Assembly: GCA_963921825.1 (NCBI GenBank)
Contig: OY997593.1
Location: forward strand, 46,205,111-46,269,110
Source: Erodium maritimum
Taxonomy: Eukaryota; Streptophyta; Magnoliopsida; Geraniales; Geraniaceae
Length of the DNA stretch: 64,000 bases
Direction: 5' to 3'
A program made the translations under genes and the position numbers. The notes beneath the pieces are model-generated. The model searched no databases, had not been told where the DNA came from, and saw only the letters and a program-made list of their open reading frames with translations. Below, in pieces: positions 54,880 through 64,000 of the stretch. Every line of letters begins with the position of its first letter. Within the stretch, counting starts at the first letter, position 1.

Positions 54880-56567
54880 TGTTAGTCTTAGTGCCCGTAG
54901 TTCAATCCTAAATGTCCAAATGTATATATCATCGTTAGCAATAAAATTAAAGCGGCTTTATATTACTTATGTGTTGGGGTAATATATCGATGTGTGCTCT
55001 GATCTATGCCCACCATGCGAATAGAACCATAGATCGAGATAGATCACACTCGATGGGTCCCTAGTCAACAAAGCTTCACTAGAAGCGACTAGTATGAAAG
55101 ATGGCTCTTTATGGCTCACGTTCTGTTAGTCATTGGAATGAGATTCCGGAGTCTGATCATAGATATCATGTGGGACATGATATTGGACGACCCGCACTGA
55201 ATATGTGCCATAGATTAAGTTATGAACATATTCAGTGTTGTAGCTTGTCATGTATACTTAGACCAAGGAGTCTTTGTGATCGCTATGTAGTCAACAACTG
55301 AGTTTGACCTGAGCCTAACGTTGTCCGTAACAGGGCTTCCATAACGGCCAGGATTGGCTTGGGGACGGGCTACATGAGTGACACGAAAGACGGCTAAGGG
55401 ATTTATCCCTCATACTAAGGTATGGGAAAGATATCGGTTCTCGGCCACTTGATCGAGAGTGACTGGAAGAATAGCATGGCCATGCACATGATACTGGGTA
55501 TCATATCTTCAGTCATCTCACATATCAAGGAACGGTGATTGAGAATAATAAGGATGACGGCTCTATGCCTTATCTCAATCAGGATATCGGAGATAAAAGG
55601 ATAATGACAGGGACGACGGAAAGGTTAGAATCGACAGGGTCGATTCGCTATGCAGTGTCAGGCAATACTAAAGTCTCGTTAGTTGCCACTTAAATAGGAT
55701 CAAGTAAAATGGGATTTTACGTTGATCTATTGACATGCATAAACCTAAGGGTCACACCGGAGGATGAAACTCATTGACACATTTATGGAGAATGGCCAAA
55801 AGGGAGTTGTCTCGGGACATGACCAAAACTGGGTTTTGGGTCATGTGCCCGTAAGTGAATAGGACTTCACAGATCGAGACAAGGCTTGGAGTCTTGGGAT
55901 TGATCGCGTCGGATAATGTTGGACATTTCCGGTATGGAAGGCTTGGAGGCGATGAGCGAATCACGGGACCTCGTTGGAAATGGCCACGGGCCATGTTCCA
56001 AGAGGCCCATGAAAGGCCCATGCAACCAAGGCCCATGGAACTAATTAATCAAGTCTTGATTAATTAGTACTAAGTAAGCAAGACAAGGATTAAGGTGTTG
56101 GTGATTCACCACCTAACCCAATCTTGTCTTGCCATACTTTGTCCTATTTACACCTTACTTGACACCATACTTGTCCCATGCCTTTAGTTGGACAAGTATG
56201 GGTTTTGTTATGTTTAAGTCATCTTTTTTCAACATAACAAACACAAGACAAGAATAGGAAACACATTTTCTCTCCCTCTTCCATGGCCATTTCGGGTTTG
56301 GCTAGTTTCCTCCTCCATTTTTGTGTTCTTGAGTCCTCAAAGAGAAGAACTACGTGGCTTTGATTCCCATGTGGATACGTAGGCGTCTTGGAGACTCAAG
56401 CCAATCATTCGTTACCCGGTGTTCTTGTTTTGGTAAGAACTAGTGCTGAATTTTTCTCTTGTGAATCCATTCTTTGTTAGTTGTTTCATGGTTTTAATCG
56501 TCTCTTGGTTTTCCTTGATTTTCCGCTGCGAGTTGGTTCATCTCCAACCCTACCTCGAGACCCAACA
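54880..56567 (+). repeat. COPIA-3 3' LTR
   Basis: 1688 bp, nearly identical to the 5' LTR. The two differences noted by eye are near 55142 (G versus T in the left copy) and 55267 (G versus A). It is followed directly by CAGAC. Confidence 0.95.
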
Positions 56568-56572
56568 CAGAC

Positions 56573-58165
56573 GAGTTTGTTTCAGCCTTCCTATTAGAAG
56601 AAGATCCAAAGACCTATGGCGAGGCTTTGAGATCTTTTGATGCTAACCTCTGGAAAGAGGCCATCCAGGCTGAACTTGATTTTATTGTATCGAATCAGAC
56701 TTGGGATCTAGTAGACTTACCTAAAGGTTCCAAAACTATTAGTAGTAAGTGGATCTTCAAGAGAAAGCTGAGACCTGATGGTACAATAGAGTGGTTCAAG
56801 GCGAGACTTGTGGTTAGAGGTTTTACACAATGGAAAGACGTCGTTTACTTCGACACGTATTCTCCTGTGACCAAGATTGCAACGATAAAGTCTCTAGTTG
56901 CTTTAGCAACCATTCACGGCTTGATAATTCATCAAATGGATGTCAAGACCGCCCTGAATGGTGATCTAAAGGAAGAGATCTATATGACTCAACCCGAGGG
57001 GTTTGTGATCGCTGGTCAAGAGAACAAGGTGTGTAAACTGAAGAAGTCTCTGTATGGTCTGAAACAAGCACCTAAACAATGGTACGAGAAGTTCAAATCG
57101 ATCTCTGGTGACTGACGGATATGAGGTGAACAACTCTGATTCATGCGTGTACTCGAAGATGACAGAATCGGGTTGTGTGATTATCTATCTTTATGTCGAT
57201 GACATGTTGATTCTGGGTGACAATATCGATGCAGTGAACGTTACCAAGAACTTTTTGTCATCACATTTTGAGATGAAGGACTTAGGAGAAGCTGATGTCA
57301 TTTTAGGTGTTAAGATTATGAGACACACCAATGGAATCTCCTTGAGTCAATCTCACTACGTTGAGAAAGTGTTGAAGAAATTCAATCACTTTGACGTTAT
57401 ACTTGCTAAGACTCCCTATGATGCGAATGTACACTTATAAAGAACTTGGGTGATAGTGTTTCACAAGTTGAGTACGCCAAGATCATAGGAAGTGTGATGT
57501 TCCTCATGAACTGTACTCGACCAGACATTGCTTACACAGTAAGCAGGTTGAGTTGGTATACACATAACCCAAGCCTTGAGCATTGGAATGCTCTAAGCCG
57601 ACTGTTGAAGTACCTGAAAAGAACTATGAGTTGGCCCCTGCATTATAGTACCTTTCCTACGGCTTTGGAAGGATATTGCGATGCAAACTGGGTTTCAGGT
57701 AATGATGAGATCAACTCGACGAGTGGTTATGTGTTCACTTTGGGTGGATGTGCTATATCATGTAAGTCTTCGAAGCAGACTTGTGTAGCCTGTTCCACCA
57801 TGGAGTCTGAGTTCATTGCCCTTGAGTTGCATGGACAAGAGGCAAACTGGTTGAGGAACCTGTTAGCAGTAGTGCCTGTGTGGCGAAGGCAAGTTGTGCC
57901 TGTATCACTACACTGTGATTTGAAATCGGCTATTTGCGTTGCGAAGAATGATGTGTACAATGGTAAGAAGAGACACATTCGTATCAGGCACGGTGTAGTT
58001 AGAAAACTCCTGAAAGATGGAGTGATTTCTTTGGAATTTGTTAGATCCGAAAGAAATCTGGCTGATACCTTTACCAAGGGTCAACCAAGGAGAATTTTCC
58101 TAGAAATGTCGTTGGGGATGGGGCTCAAGCCCATAGGTCAAGAAAGTATGGATGACTCGTGTTAG
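56573..58165 (+). pseudogene. COPIA-2 pol part 2: RT and RNase H
   Basis: Frames give the RT start (SKWIFKRKLRPDGTIEWFKA), HQMDVKTA, the YVDDM catalytic box and KDLGEADVILG. The copia RNase H follows, with [21 protein letters not shown] and the HCDLKSAI segment, ending near GMGLKPIG. It continues the COPIA-2 frame interrupted at COPIA-3. Fossil sequence. Confidence 0.85.
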
Positions 58166-58227
58166 TGGTCATTTATAGCCGTACTTGTCTTGATGCACTA
58201 CTTCTCCCATTCCTATGACATTCGTAG

Positions 58228-58465
58228 TGCTTGATGATCTATAACCAGGTTTGGTGGTGCTTTGAGACGCACTTTATAGATCTTGATAATAATCTATAAC
58301 CAGTGTTGATGGTGCTTGTGAGACGCACTTGATAGATTGTAATCCATAACCAGTTTCGGTGGTGCTATTGAGACGCACTTGATGGATTCTGCTGACAGGG
58401 TGGACTTCATGTCCTTAATAGCTCCGGACCCAATTGGGACAGTGCTTGTGAGAAGCACTTGATGA
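58228..58465. repeat. Tandem repeats in COPIA-2 3' UTR
   Basis: About four units of 50-65 bp share ATCTATAACCAG, GGTGGTGCT and GAGACGCACTTGATAGAT. Within each unit, GTGCT and AGCAC/AGACGCAC phrases face each other and could form small stem-loops. It lies between RNase H and the polypurine tract. Confidence 0.75.
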
Positions 58466-58829
58466 GCTACCTACGTGTGTGTGATGGTGGGCCGCCATCT
58501 ATGAAAGACTTGGGGCAAAGTCTTCCTAGAGAATTCATTAGAACCAAGGTATACGCAGGGCCTTTAATAGCGTAGTTGATAGTTTTGCGGATTCAGTGGG
58601 ATCTGAAGTATGGTATGTGTTGTGTGATGTATCAACCGAAGTTAAGTAAGTTCAAGATTTTATTCACTTACTTTAAGTAAGTTGTTATCCACCTCACTAT
58701 GCATCAATTCAAATCGAAAGATATTGATGTTTAAGTACCGCATCTTCCATCAACAGAACTTTTATGGTGTTTTTCCTTCTATTTTAAAGTGTTTTGTTTT
58801 TCGGCTTTTTTCGCCAATTTGTGGGGGAT

Positions 58830-59665
58830 TGTTGGATAAATTGGCTTTCAAAGCCTGTTTTGTTTCTTTTGGTTTTAATAGAAGTCCCACATCGAAAAGA
58901 GAGGATGGTGCTTTTGAGTTTATAAACTCTCCTCTCACTTCCCTGTTCAGAACACCAATTGGGCCTGCCTATGCTTGTTGGGTCGGAATGGGCCTCGCGC
59001 GCACCGGCGCCGCCGTCGGTGCGGGCCGGGCCGGGTGCGGGATCGGGTTCGGGTTCGGGTGGAACCCCTGCGGGGCGGGCAAAACTATCTTTTTACACAA
59101 AATACTTTTGTTTTTTTTCTGTTTTGATTTATTCAAATATTTTTGAACGAGTCAGAACGTTGAGGTCAAAGAGGTTCCGAATTTCCGTTGGTCTGACACA
59201 GTAGTGGAGTCGTTGGAACAGATTGATATCAGAGTATCTGTTGCGTTTTTACCTCTTTACCCTCACGTTCTACAGCTATAAAAGGAGGCTCTGGTTCACT
59301 TTTTTTTATAAGGTTTTACATCAGTTCCAGAGCCATACTATACACAAATCGTTACTCTCCAAAAATCACCACACCCGAAGTTTTGTACTGTCCTGTTGCT
59401 TCCACATCCGGTAGATCGAGTGGGCGCGCTGCTGGGTAGAGCTGAGAGATCCTTGGGGAGCAACCGCTGCTGCTCGCCACCTCGGGCACGCCGGATTTTT
59501 GCTTCAAAGTCAGTGGACCTCCGTGCCACGCCTCAGCTTCTCCTCTTCCATCTGCACGTCACGCCGGTTGGTGTATCGTTTTATGTTTTCGATTGCATGC
59601 GTTATTTGTTCTCTGGTTTTGTTCTGAAAATCGTTTTTCCAGTTTACGAATATTAATTTCCAACA
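58830..59665 (+). repeat. COPIA-2 3' LTR
   Basis: 836 bp, beginning TGTTGGATAAATTGG and ending ATTTCCAACA. It is preceded by TTTGTGGGGGAT, the polypurine tract, and followed by TTTAA. It lacks the MITE present in the 5' LTR. Confidence 0.9.
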
Positions 59666-59840
59666 TTTAAGATCCTCATTTCAGTGTCCTAGTGAGTAAC
59701 ACGTGCAAGACCCTCACGTGAGGAGGAATGTTAAAGTGTTTGTCTTACATTAAAAGTATATGAACGTATTGACCACTTAATGAACATATTGATGCCTCCA
59801 CTCATCAACTTGAGATTTTAAGTTGGATGGTGCTTTAACA

Positions 59841-60781
59841 GATTGCAACATGGGCTATTTAAGTTGAAAAATAAAACATAATTTTCATATAAAATAAAGG
59901 TCAGAACATAAGACTAACCTAAATTTATGTGACTTCAGATTCATTTCTACAAAATGGCTCGTCAATTTATACACTCAGTTAGTCAAGTTACTTGCACAGA
60001 AAGTTTGAAGGGAACAAAAACAAAGAGGAAGTCATATTCAAATGAAATGGAAAGCTATGTGAGAGAATGGGTCCATGCACATCGAATCAAAGGCCCAGGA
60101 GCTCTTGCAAAGGATAGCAGTTACCGACACCGAGCCTTGCAGATCACCACGTTTTATATCCTTGCAACCAAAGAAAAGAAAGAACATAAATACCAAGTTA
60201 CGTAGTTTTCAGTTTCATACCAACAAAAGGATCACAATTAGTAAAGCTGCATAAGTAGATGCCTAATTCTATATGTTAATCGTTTATTGATTAGTAATGT
60301 AACCCATCTAATTACATTGTGTTGACCTGTTAATGTTATTGGGTACTAAATTATGGAGAAGGAGTGGGTGAACCATGCTTGAAGGCCAAGGGAAGCAATT
60401 GCGTCCCCACAATATGAGCAGAGCACTCATGCATATAGCATGTGCCATTACTAGACGCACCACTACGTATGTATTATACATATGATTGGTTCGGTCTACA
60501 AAACAAACTCCACTTTAGAATGACCAAATTGTGGAGTAATGCGATGTGTCACTCGATTTCTATTATAATAATGTATCAATCTCGACGTGGAATGCATCCT
60601 TGAAAGCAAACCAATGAATGGAAAGACAAATATATATGTCTTCTTGCTTTGGAAAACAATTGATGGTATGTTGGTGTTGGAGTGTCGTAGGACCCATTCA
60701 ACCGTGATAAATGTGTCGGTTATCCAACCATACATATAATATATGGACACTTATGTTTTTGTTTTCTTTCTTGGGATTATT
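59841..60781. other. Spacer with one weak open frame
   Basis: Mostly non-coding. An 83-codon frame at 59954-60205 is Lys/Arg-rich (KGTKTKRKSYSNEMESYVRE) and has no recognised domain. It may be chance. No splice context or neighbours support a gene. Confidence 0.3.
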
Positions 60782-60951
60782 CCATTTTAGTACCCTACAA
60801 TTTTCGGATTTCGTTTTTAGTATCTTAAATGTTTTTTGTGCCAGTTCAGTACCCTAAATCTTTGATAATTCCACTTTAATACCCATCGTTAACTTTCCAT
60901 CTATTTTTTAACAGAAAATCGCATGTGCATGGCACATGACTTCAATTTTTT

Positions 60952-61419
60952 TTGAAATTCCAAAATTCCTTATCTTTTTCATTTCTCTCTTTGCGTCTTC
61001 AGATCCTCCTCTTATCTCTCCCCACCTCCCTCTCCTCGCCGCCCCACCTACCTCACTCATCCGAAGAAGAAGGAGCTCGTCGGAGCAAAGCTTTGGCCTT
61101 CTTCCCCAGCGAGCTCCGGTGGGTCACGTGCACCAGATCTGGTCGCGCTCCTCAACGCCGACCCGAGTTCCGAGCTCCTCTTCTCCGGTCAGATTCTGCA
61201 TGTTCTCCTTGCTCCTCAACCACAACCACCATCGATGGATCTCGGAGCTTCACCACCGGACCTCCATCTCCACGAGCCCACCACGTCCCCTCACCACAAC
61301 CATCATCTTCGAGTAGTCTTGGAGAAAATCTCGCCGGACCAAGCTCTCTCTCGTACCTCACTGAACCAACCTCCCTCCCGTACCTCTCAGATCTGGTTGG
61401 TTTTGATTTGCTCATGTAG
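60952..61419 (+). pseudogene. Possible captured gene fragment
   Basis: An open frame of 155 codons is rich in Ser, Pro and Leu. The base make-up (GC-rich, CTCC and CACC phrases) differs sharply from the AT-rich DNA around it. The frame ends soon after a CTCAGATCTGGTTGG segment, where composition changes to T-rich, intron-like DNA. It looks like a 5' exon with the start of an intron, but no family is recognisable. A parallel frame (60936-61316) is also open, so the true frame is uncertain. Confidence 0.35.
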
Positions 61420-61679
61420 ACTGTTGTTGTTTTTTGTTTTGAGATTTGAATAAACAATATGTATTTGGGATTGTAGTGATTGGTTTATGAAATTTGTGAT
61501 GAACAAGATTGATTTTTGATTTGGGAATTTGTTCTCAAATGCATATCCTTTTGTTTATGAGATTTATAGTGAACAAGACCTTTGTTGCTGAAGAGATGCC
61601 ATCCTTGATTCTGATCAAGATGCGTGAGATTACAGAGGGAATTAATTTTTACTCAACCATCATGAATCTGTTTTTTATT

Positions 61680-62095
61680 TTGTAAATTTTGACATGTATC
61701 ACGATTTTGGGTACTAAAATTAAAAATATTAGTGAAAAATAAGAAATGATTATAAAACTGATAAAGATTAAAGAAAATACAAATAATAAAAATAATTATA
61801 TAATAAAATCTGATTTTATAAAATAAATAAAAAATTGTTAAAAGTAAATCTGGTTTTTTAAATATAAAAATGATTTTTTTATGAATAAAATTTGATTTTT
61901 TAAAAAATAAAAAATAATTTTTAAATAAAAACTGAATTTTTAGAAGAAAAAAACTGTTTTTATAAATAAATGAATTAAATATATAAGAAAGAATATAATA
62001 AATAATTTCTGAAAATAATAAAAAAAGATTTAATAAATGGTATTTTGGAAAATGGCAAAATTTTGAAAATTTGATGTAACATGATGGGTATTTTG
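61680..62095. repeat. AT-rich degenerate repeat tract
   Basis: Phrases such as AAAATCTGATTTT, TTTTTAAATA and ATAAAATTTGATTTTTTA recur at intervals of about 30-40 bases. No coding frame is likely. Confidence 0.6.
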
Positions 62096-62794
62096 GACAT
62101 TTTATGTTCATTGGATGGAAAGTTAACAGATTTGGATGGAAAATCAGACGTTGGGTACTAAAGTGGAATTATCAAAGATTTAGGGTACTGAAGTGGCACA
62201 AAAAACATTTAGGGTTGTCACGCCCCAATTTCAGCGAACCTAACTCGGGACGCGAACATTTAAAACATGAACACTTAGAACCTGTTTTGAATAAAACTCT
62301 GATATTTCCATTTAATTACCAAAAATAATAATAGTATTTAGAATACAAAAACGTCCCAACAAGTGGACAAGGTACACACCCGTCACTAGACTCAATAAAA
62401 GTAAAGACCAGACTCCGCTCCAAGCTCCATGGACTTCAAGAGCTAACCTAGTCCGTCCGGTGATCAGTACCTGTAGGAAAAGCAGCTAGGCGTGAGCGTT
62501 CGCTCACCTCCACGGATAACAGACTGACTATGGCATAATTAGTAGATAAAGCCAGTAACACTAAAACCAAACCCAACACCGGGACTCCAGTCCCCAACTC
62601 AAGTACCCAACTGACCCACAACCCGTCACCTTCCTCAACAGACTCGACACTCGATAAAAACAGTGTAGACCCGACACAACTATCGACGACCTCCTCAAGG
62701 ACTCGAACGAAACGACACAACACCAAACAAGATCACAAAGGATCGCACACCAGCTGCTCAGTAACCAATCTCAATCAGGTCAGGGTTCGACCTA

Positions 62795-63085
62795 TCGCAA
62801 TTCCTCGACACGAAGTCGGATCAGGCTGTCGACCTTTCAAACTCGCAATTCCTCGACACTAAGTCGGATCAGGCTGTCGACCTTTAAAACTCGCAATTCA
62901 TCGACACTAAGTCGGATCAGGCTGTCGACCTTTAGAACTCGCAATTCATCGACACTAAGTCGGATCAGGCTGTCGACCTTTAAAACTCGCAATTCATCGA
63001 CACTAAGTCGGATCAGGCTGTCGACCTTTAGAACTCGCAATTCATCGACACTAAGTCGGATCAGGCTGTCGACCTTTAGAACTCA
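62795..63085. repeat. 48-bp tandem array, about 6 copies
   Basis: Units of the type CGACACTAAGTCGGATCAGG with GCTGTCGACC and AACTCGCAATT recur every 48 bases with very few differences. The period is a multiple of three, so a repetitive 67-codon frame runs through it; this is not a gene. The GYPSY-1 LTRs have only a single related unit at this place. Confidence 0.9.
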
Positions 63086-63253
63086 CCACCCCAGGTAACC
63101 ACAATCACAATCACAGGCAAGTTCAATCACACAGGCACTCAAGGCCACTCAAGACACCTCAACAGTCAAGACTCGGGTTCAACAACCCCACGGGCACTCG
63201 CTGCCACTCAAGACACCAAATTAAATACACGGCTCTCATGGCCACCCCGACTC

Positions 63254-63375
63254 AACAATTAATTACGGGCTCTCAAGGCCACCCAAACTCAACAATTAAA
63301 TACGGGCTCTCAAGGCCACCCAAACTCAACAATTAAATACAAGCTCTCAAGGCCACCCAAACTCAACAATTAAAT
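63254..63375. repeat. 37-bp tandem array, about 3.3 copies
   Basis: Units containing GGGCTCTCAAGGCCACCC and AACTCAACAATTAAATAC repeat at 37-bp spacing. They correspond (reversed) to the GGTGGCCATGAGAGCCC region of the GYPSY-1 LTRs but with a different period. Confidence 0.85.
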
Positions 63376-64000
63376 AAAACGCACGACAACCTCCGGCATA
63401 CTCGATGCCTCCAACGGTCCTAAAATCACTAGTTTCACAAACAACCTCCGGGCATGGTCATATGCCTCCAGTAATTCAATTATCGCTAAGTTCTCTGTTC
63501 CTACGACACTACTAAGTGTCACACGCTTTTCTCTTGAACGCTACAATCCCGTATCATGCTTTTCTAATAATTAAATAAATCTACTCAACCCACGACACCC
63601 CGGTGTCACATGCAATTCTACTATTAACTTTCCCTAATCAGGGCCGAGATCCGGCTACTTTTCCCTACCTCGTATACAATCCCAAAAGCGCTCCAACAAC
63701 ACCCGAAGCACACTCAGTCACTCGCCGAGCTTCCCCTTGCCTCGGTCCGTAGCACGATCTAAAAGAACACAAATTTAAAGTACTTTTAAACTAGTACGAA
63801 TAAACCAGAAATTTACATACTTAACGCCCAAACGTAACCCCGACAATGTCGGTCACTCCCAAACTTCCCAATTATTCGATATTGCCGAAAAAGGACCCGT
63901 AAGGGCCAGATTCGCCCGACATGGCGAATCTGCCCGGTTTTGGTTAATTGCCTTCCGGGGCTCCAAAAGCCCCCGTTTTCGTTTCTACGGTCTTAGAATA

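Larger units (their letters stand above)
48107..56567 (+). mobile_element. COPIA-3: very young but broken Ty1/copia element
   Basis: An 8461-bp element inserted in COPIA-2 with the perfect 5-bp duplication CAGAC at 48102-48106 and 56568-56572. Both LTRs are 1688 bp and differ at about two positions by eye (about 0.1%), which implies an age of some tens of thousands of years at common rates. It is a relative of COPIA-1: similar LTR, leader repeats, Gag start, pol motifs and an identical polypurine tract. In contrast to the LTRs the interior is badly broken, at a rough count well over ten breaks. It therefore probably could not supply its own proteins when it inserted. Confidence 0.95.
45345..59665 (+). 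mobile_element. COPIA-2: broken Ty1/copia element, host of COPIA-3
   Basis: LTRs are at 45345 to about 46600 (with a MITE inside) and 58830-59665; ends are TGTTGGA and TCCAACA. Flanking 5-mers are GTTAA (45340-45344) and TTTAA (59666-59670), alike at four of five bases. Visible parts in order are a protease end, pre-integrase and integrase core, then COPIA-3, then RT with YVDDM, RNase H, a 3' UTR with repeats and a polypurine tract TTTGTGGGGGAT. Broken, with several breaks besides the two insertions. LTR divergence is several percent, so it is clearly older than COPIA-3. Confidence 0.9.
45199..59840 (+). mobile_element. TRIM-like element split by COPIA-2
   Basis: The left repeat is about 45199-45312 and the right repeat is 59729-59840 (112 bp, beginning TGTTAAAG and ending CTTTAACA). 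The two are very roughly 75% alike. Between them, once COPIA-2 is set aside, only about 90 bp remain. The bases just before the right repeat (GTGAGGAGGAA) look like a polypurine tract. This size and layout suit a terminal-repeat retrotransposon in miniature. Flanking 5-mers (AATTA and GATTG) share only the ATT core, and no primer site is clear, so the call is tentative and the element would be old. Confidence 0.45.
60782..62215. mobile_element. Mutator-like element with gene-like cargo (Pack-MULE candidate)
   Basis: Inverted repeats of about 80-100 bp face each other: left about 60825-60902, right 62111-62215. Both contain TGTGCCA, CAGTACCCTAAATC, TTTGATAATTCCACTTTA and AACTTTCCATC (in the right copy as reverse complement). 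The left side continues outward to about 60782 with more AGTACCCTA-type units. The matching outer part on the right is missing because a gypsy LTR is inserted at 62216. Between the arms lies a GC-rich exon-like segment (60950-61420) and an AT-rich half. No transposase is seen. Class rests on the long inverted repeats; the target duplication cannot be checked. Confidence 0.6.
62216..64000 (-). mobile_element. GYPSY-2 LTR, partial, reverse strand
   Basis: It begins TGTCACGCCCC, the reverse complement of the GYPSY-1 LTR end, and follows that LTR backwards for at least 1785 bp to the window edge. Whether it is a solo LTR or part of a full element cannot be seen. It is clearly diverged from both GYPSY-1 LTRs and carries its own repeat arrays (62795-63085 and 63254-63375). 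It is inserted in the right inverted repeat of the Mutator-like element. Confidence 0.85.

Noticed and set aside
48979-56067. Identical short frames (94, 70 and 66 codons) occurring twice
   Set aside because: They lie in the two LTRs of COPIA-3 and are duplicated with them; no protein family is recognisable.
59954-60205. An 83-codon frame as a host gene
   Set aside because: No domain, splice context or conservation is visible; it is noted only as a weak open frame.
62837-63040. A 67-codon minus-strand frame with a perfect internal peptide repeat
   Set aside because: It is a translation of the 48-bp tandem array, whose period is a multiple of three. There is no start context or domain.
62795-63085. 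CRISPR-like look of a regular array
   Set aside because: Units are contiguous with no variable spacers, and the context is a plant LTR element.

Overview
This is nuclear DNA of a flowering plant. The evidence is Ty1/copia and Ty3/gypsy elements primed by initiator Met-tRNA, plant-type L1 LINEs with DUF4283 or RRM ORF1 proteins, Mutator- and hAT-like miniature elements, and an AT-rich background. I could not support any intact host gene. The window is a dense, nested field of transposable elements at different stages of decay. The species cannot be named from the sequence.

Layout. 1-830: a 498-bp foldback MITE (56-553) with a 9-bp target duplication, then unassigned DNA. 830-12030: an ORF1-only LINE derivative (LINE-A) split by an almost whole Ty1/copia element on the minus strand (COPIA-1, 2995-11840, 1.57-kb LTRs, TSD TAGTT). 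12040-13060: AT-rich DNA with a 278-bp palindrome-rich tandem duplication. 13064-20603: three non-LTR insertions: LINE-D (RT tail plus RNase H), LINE-B and LINE-C (both without ORF2, both with clear target duplications). 21030-27489: a nearly full-length RRM-type LINE (LINE-E) with decayed ORF1 and ORF2. 27757-28329: a hAT-like MITE. 28883-31042: a 5'-truncated sister of LINE-E (LINE-F). 33135-43708: a decayed Ty3/gypsy (Del/Tekay-like chromovirus) element with very long LTRs (about 3.1-3.2 kb) full of minisatellites, TSD ACATC. 44917-45115: a short LINE 3' tail. 45199-59840: a three-level nest in which a TRIM-like element contains COPIA-2 (45345-59665), and COPIA-2 carries a hAT MITE in its left LTR and COPIA-3 (48107-56567, TSD CAGAC) in its pol region. 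60782-62215: a Mutator-like element with long inverted repeats around a gene-like GC-rich segment (Pack-MULE candidate). Its right end is interrupted by a reverse-strand gypsy LTR that runs off the window (62216-64000).

How the parts relate. COPIA-1 and COPIA-3 are relatives: they share gag/pol, leader and LTR similarity. COPIA-1 looks nearly competent and its LTRs differ by about 1.5%. COPIA-3 is badly broken inside, yet its two 1688-bp LTRs differ at only about two positions, which suggests recent mobilisation in trans. LINE-A and LINE-C share 5' end, ORF1 C-terminus, the same ORF1/ORF2 junction and 3' tail, as expected of a propagating ORF1-only non-autonomous lineage. LINE-E, LINE-F and the 44917 tail share one 3' end. 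Target duplications and nesting give a relative order: TRIM-like before COPIA-2 before COPIA-3, LINE-A before COPIA-1, and the Mutator-like element before the right-hand gypsy LTR.

All ages and percentages are by-eye estimates. No alignment or database search was run.
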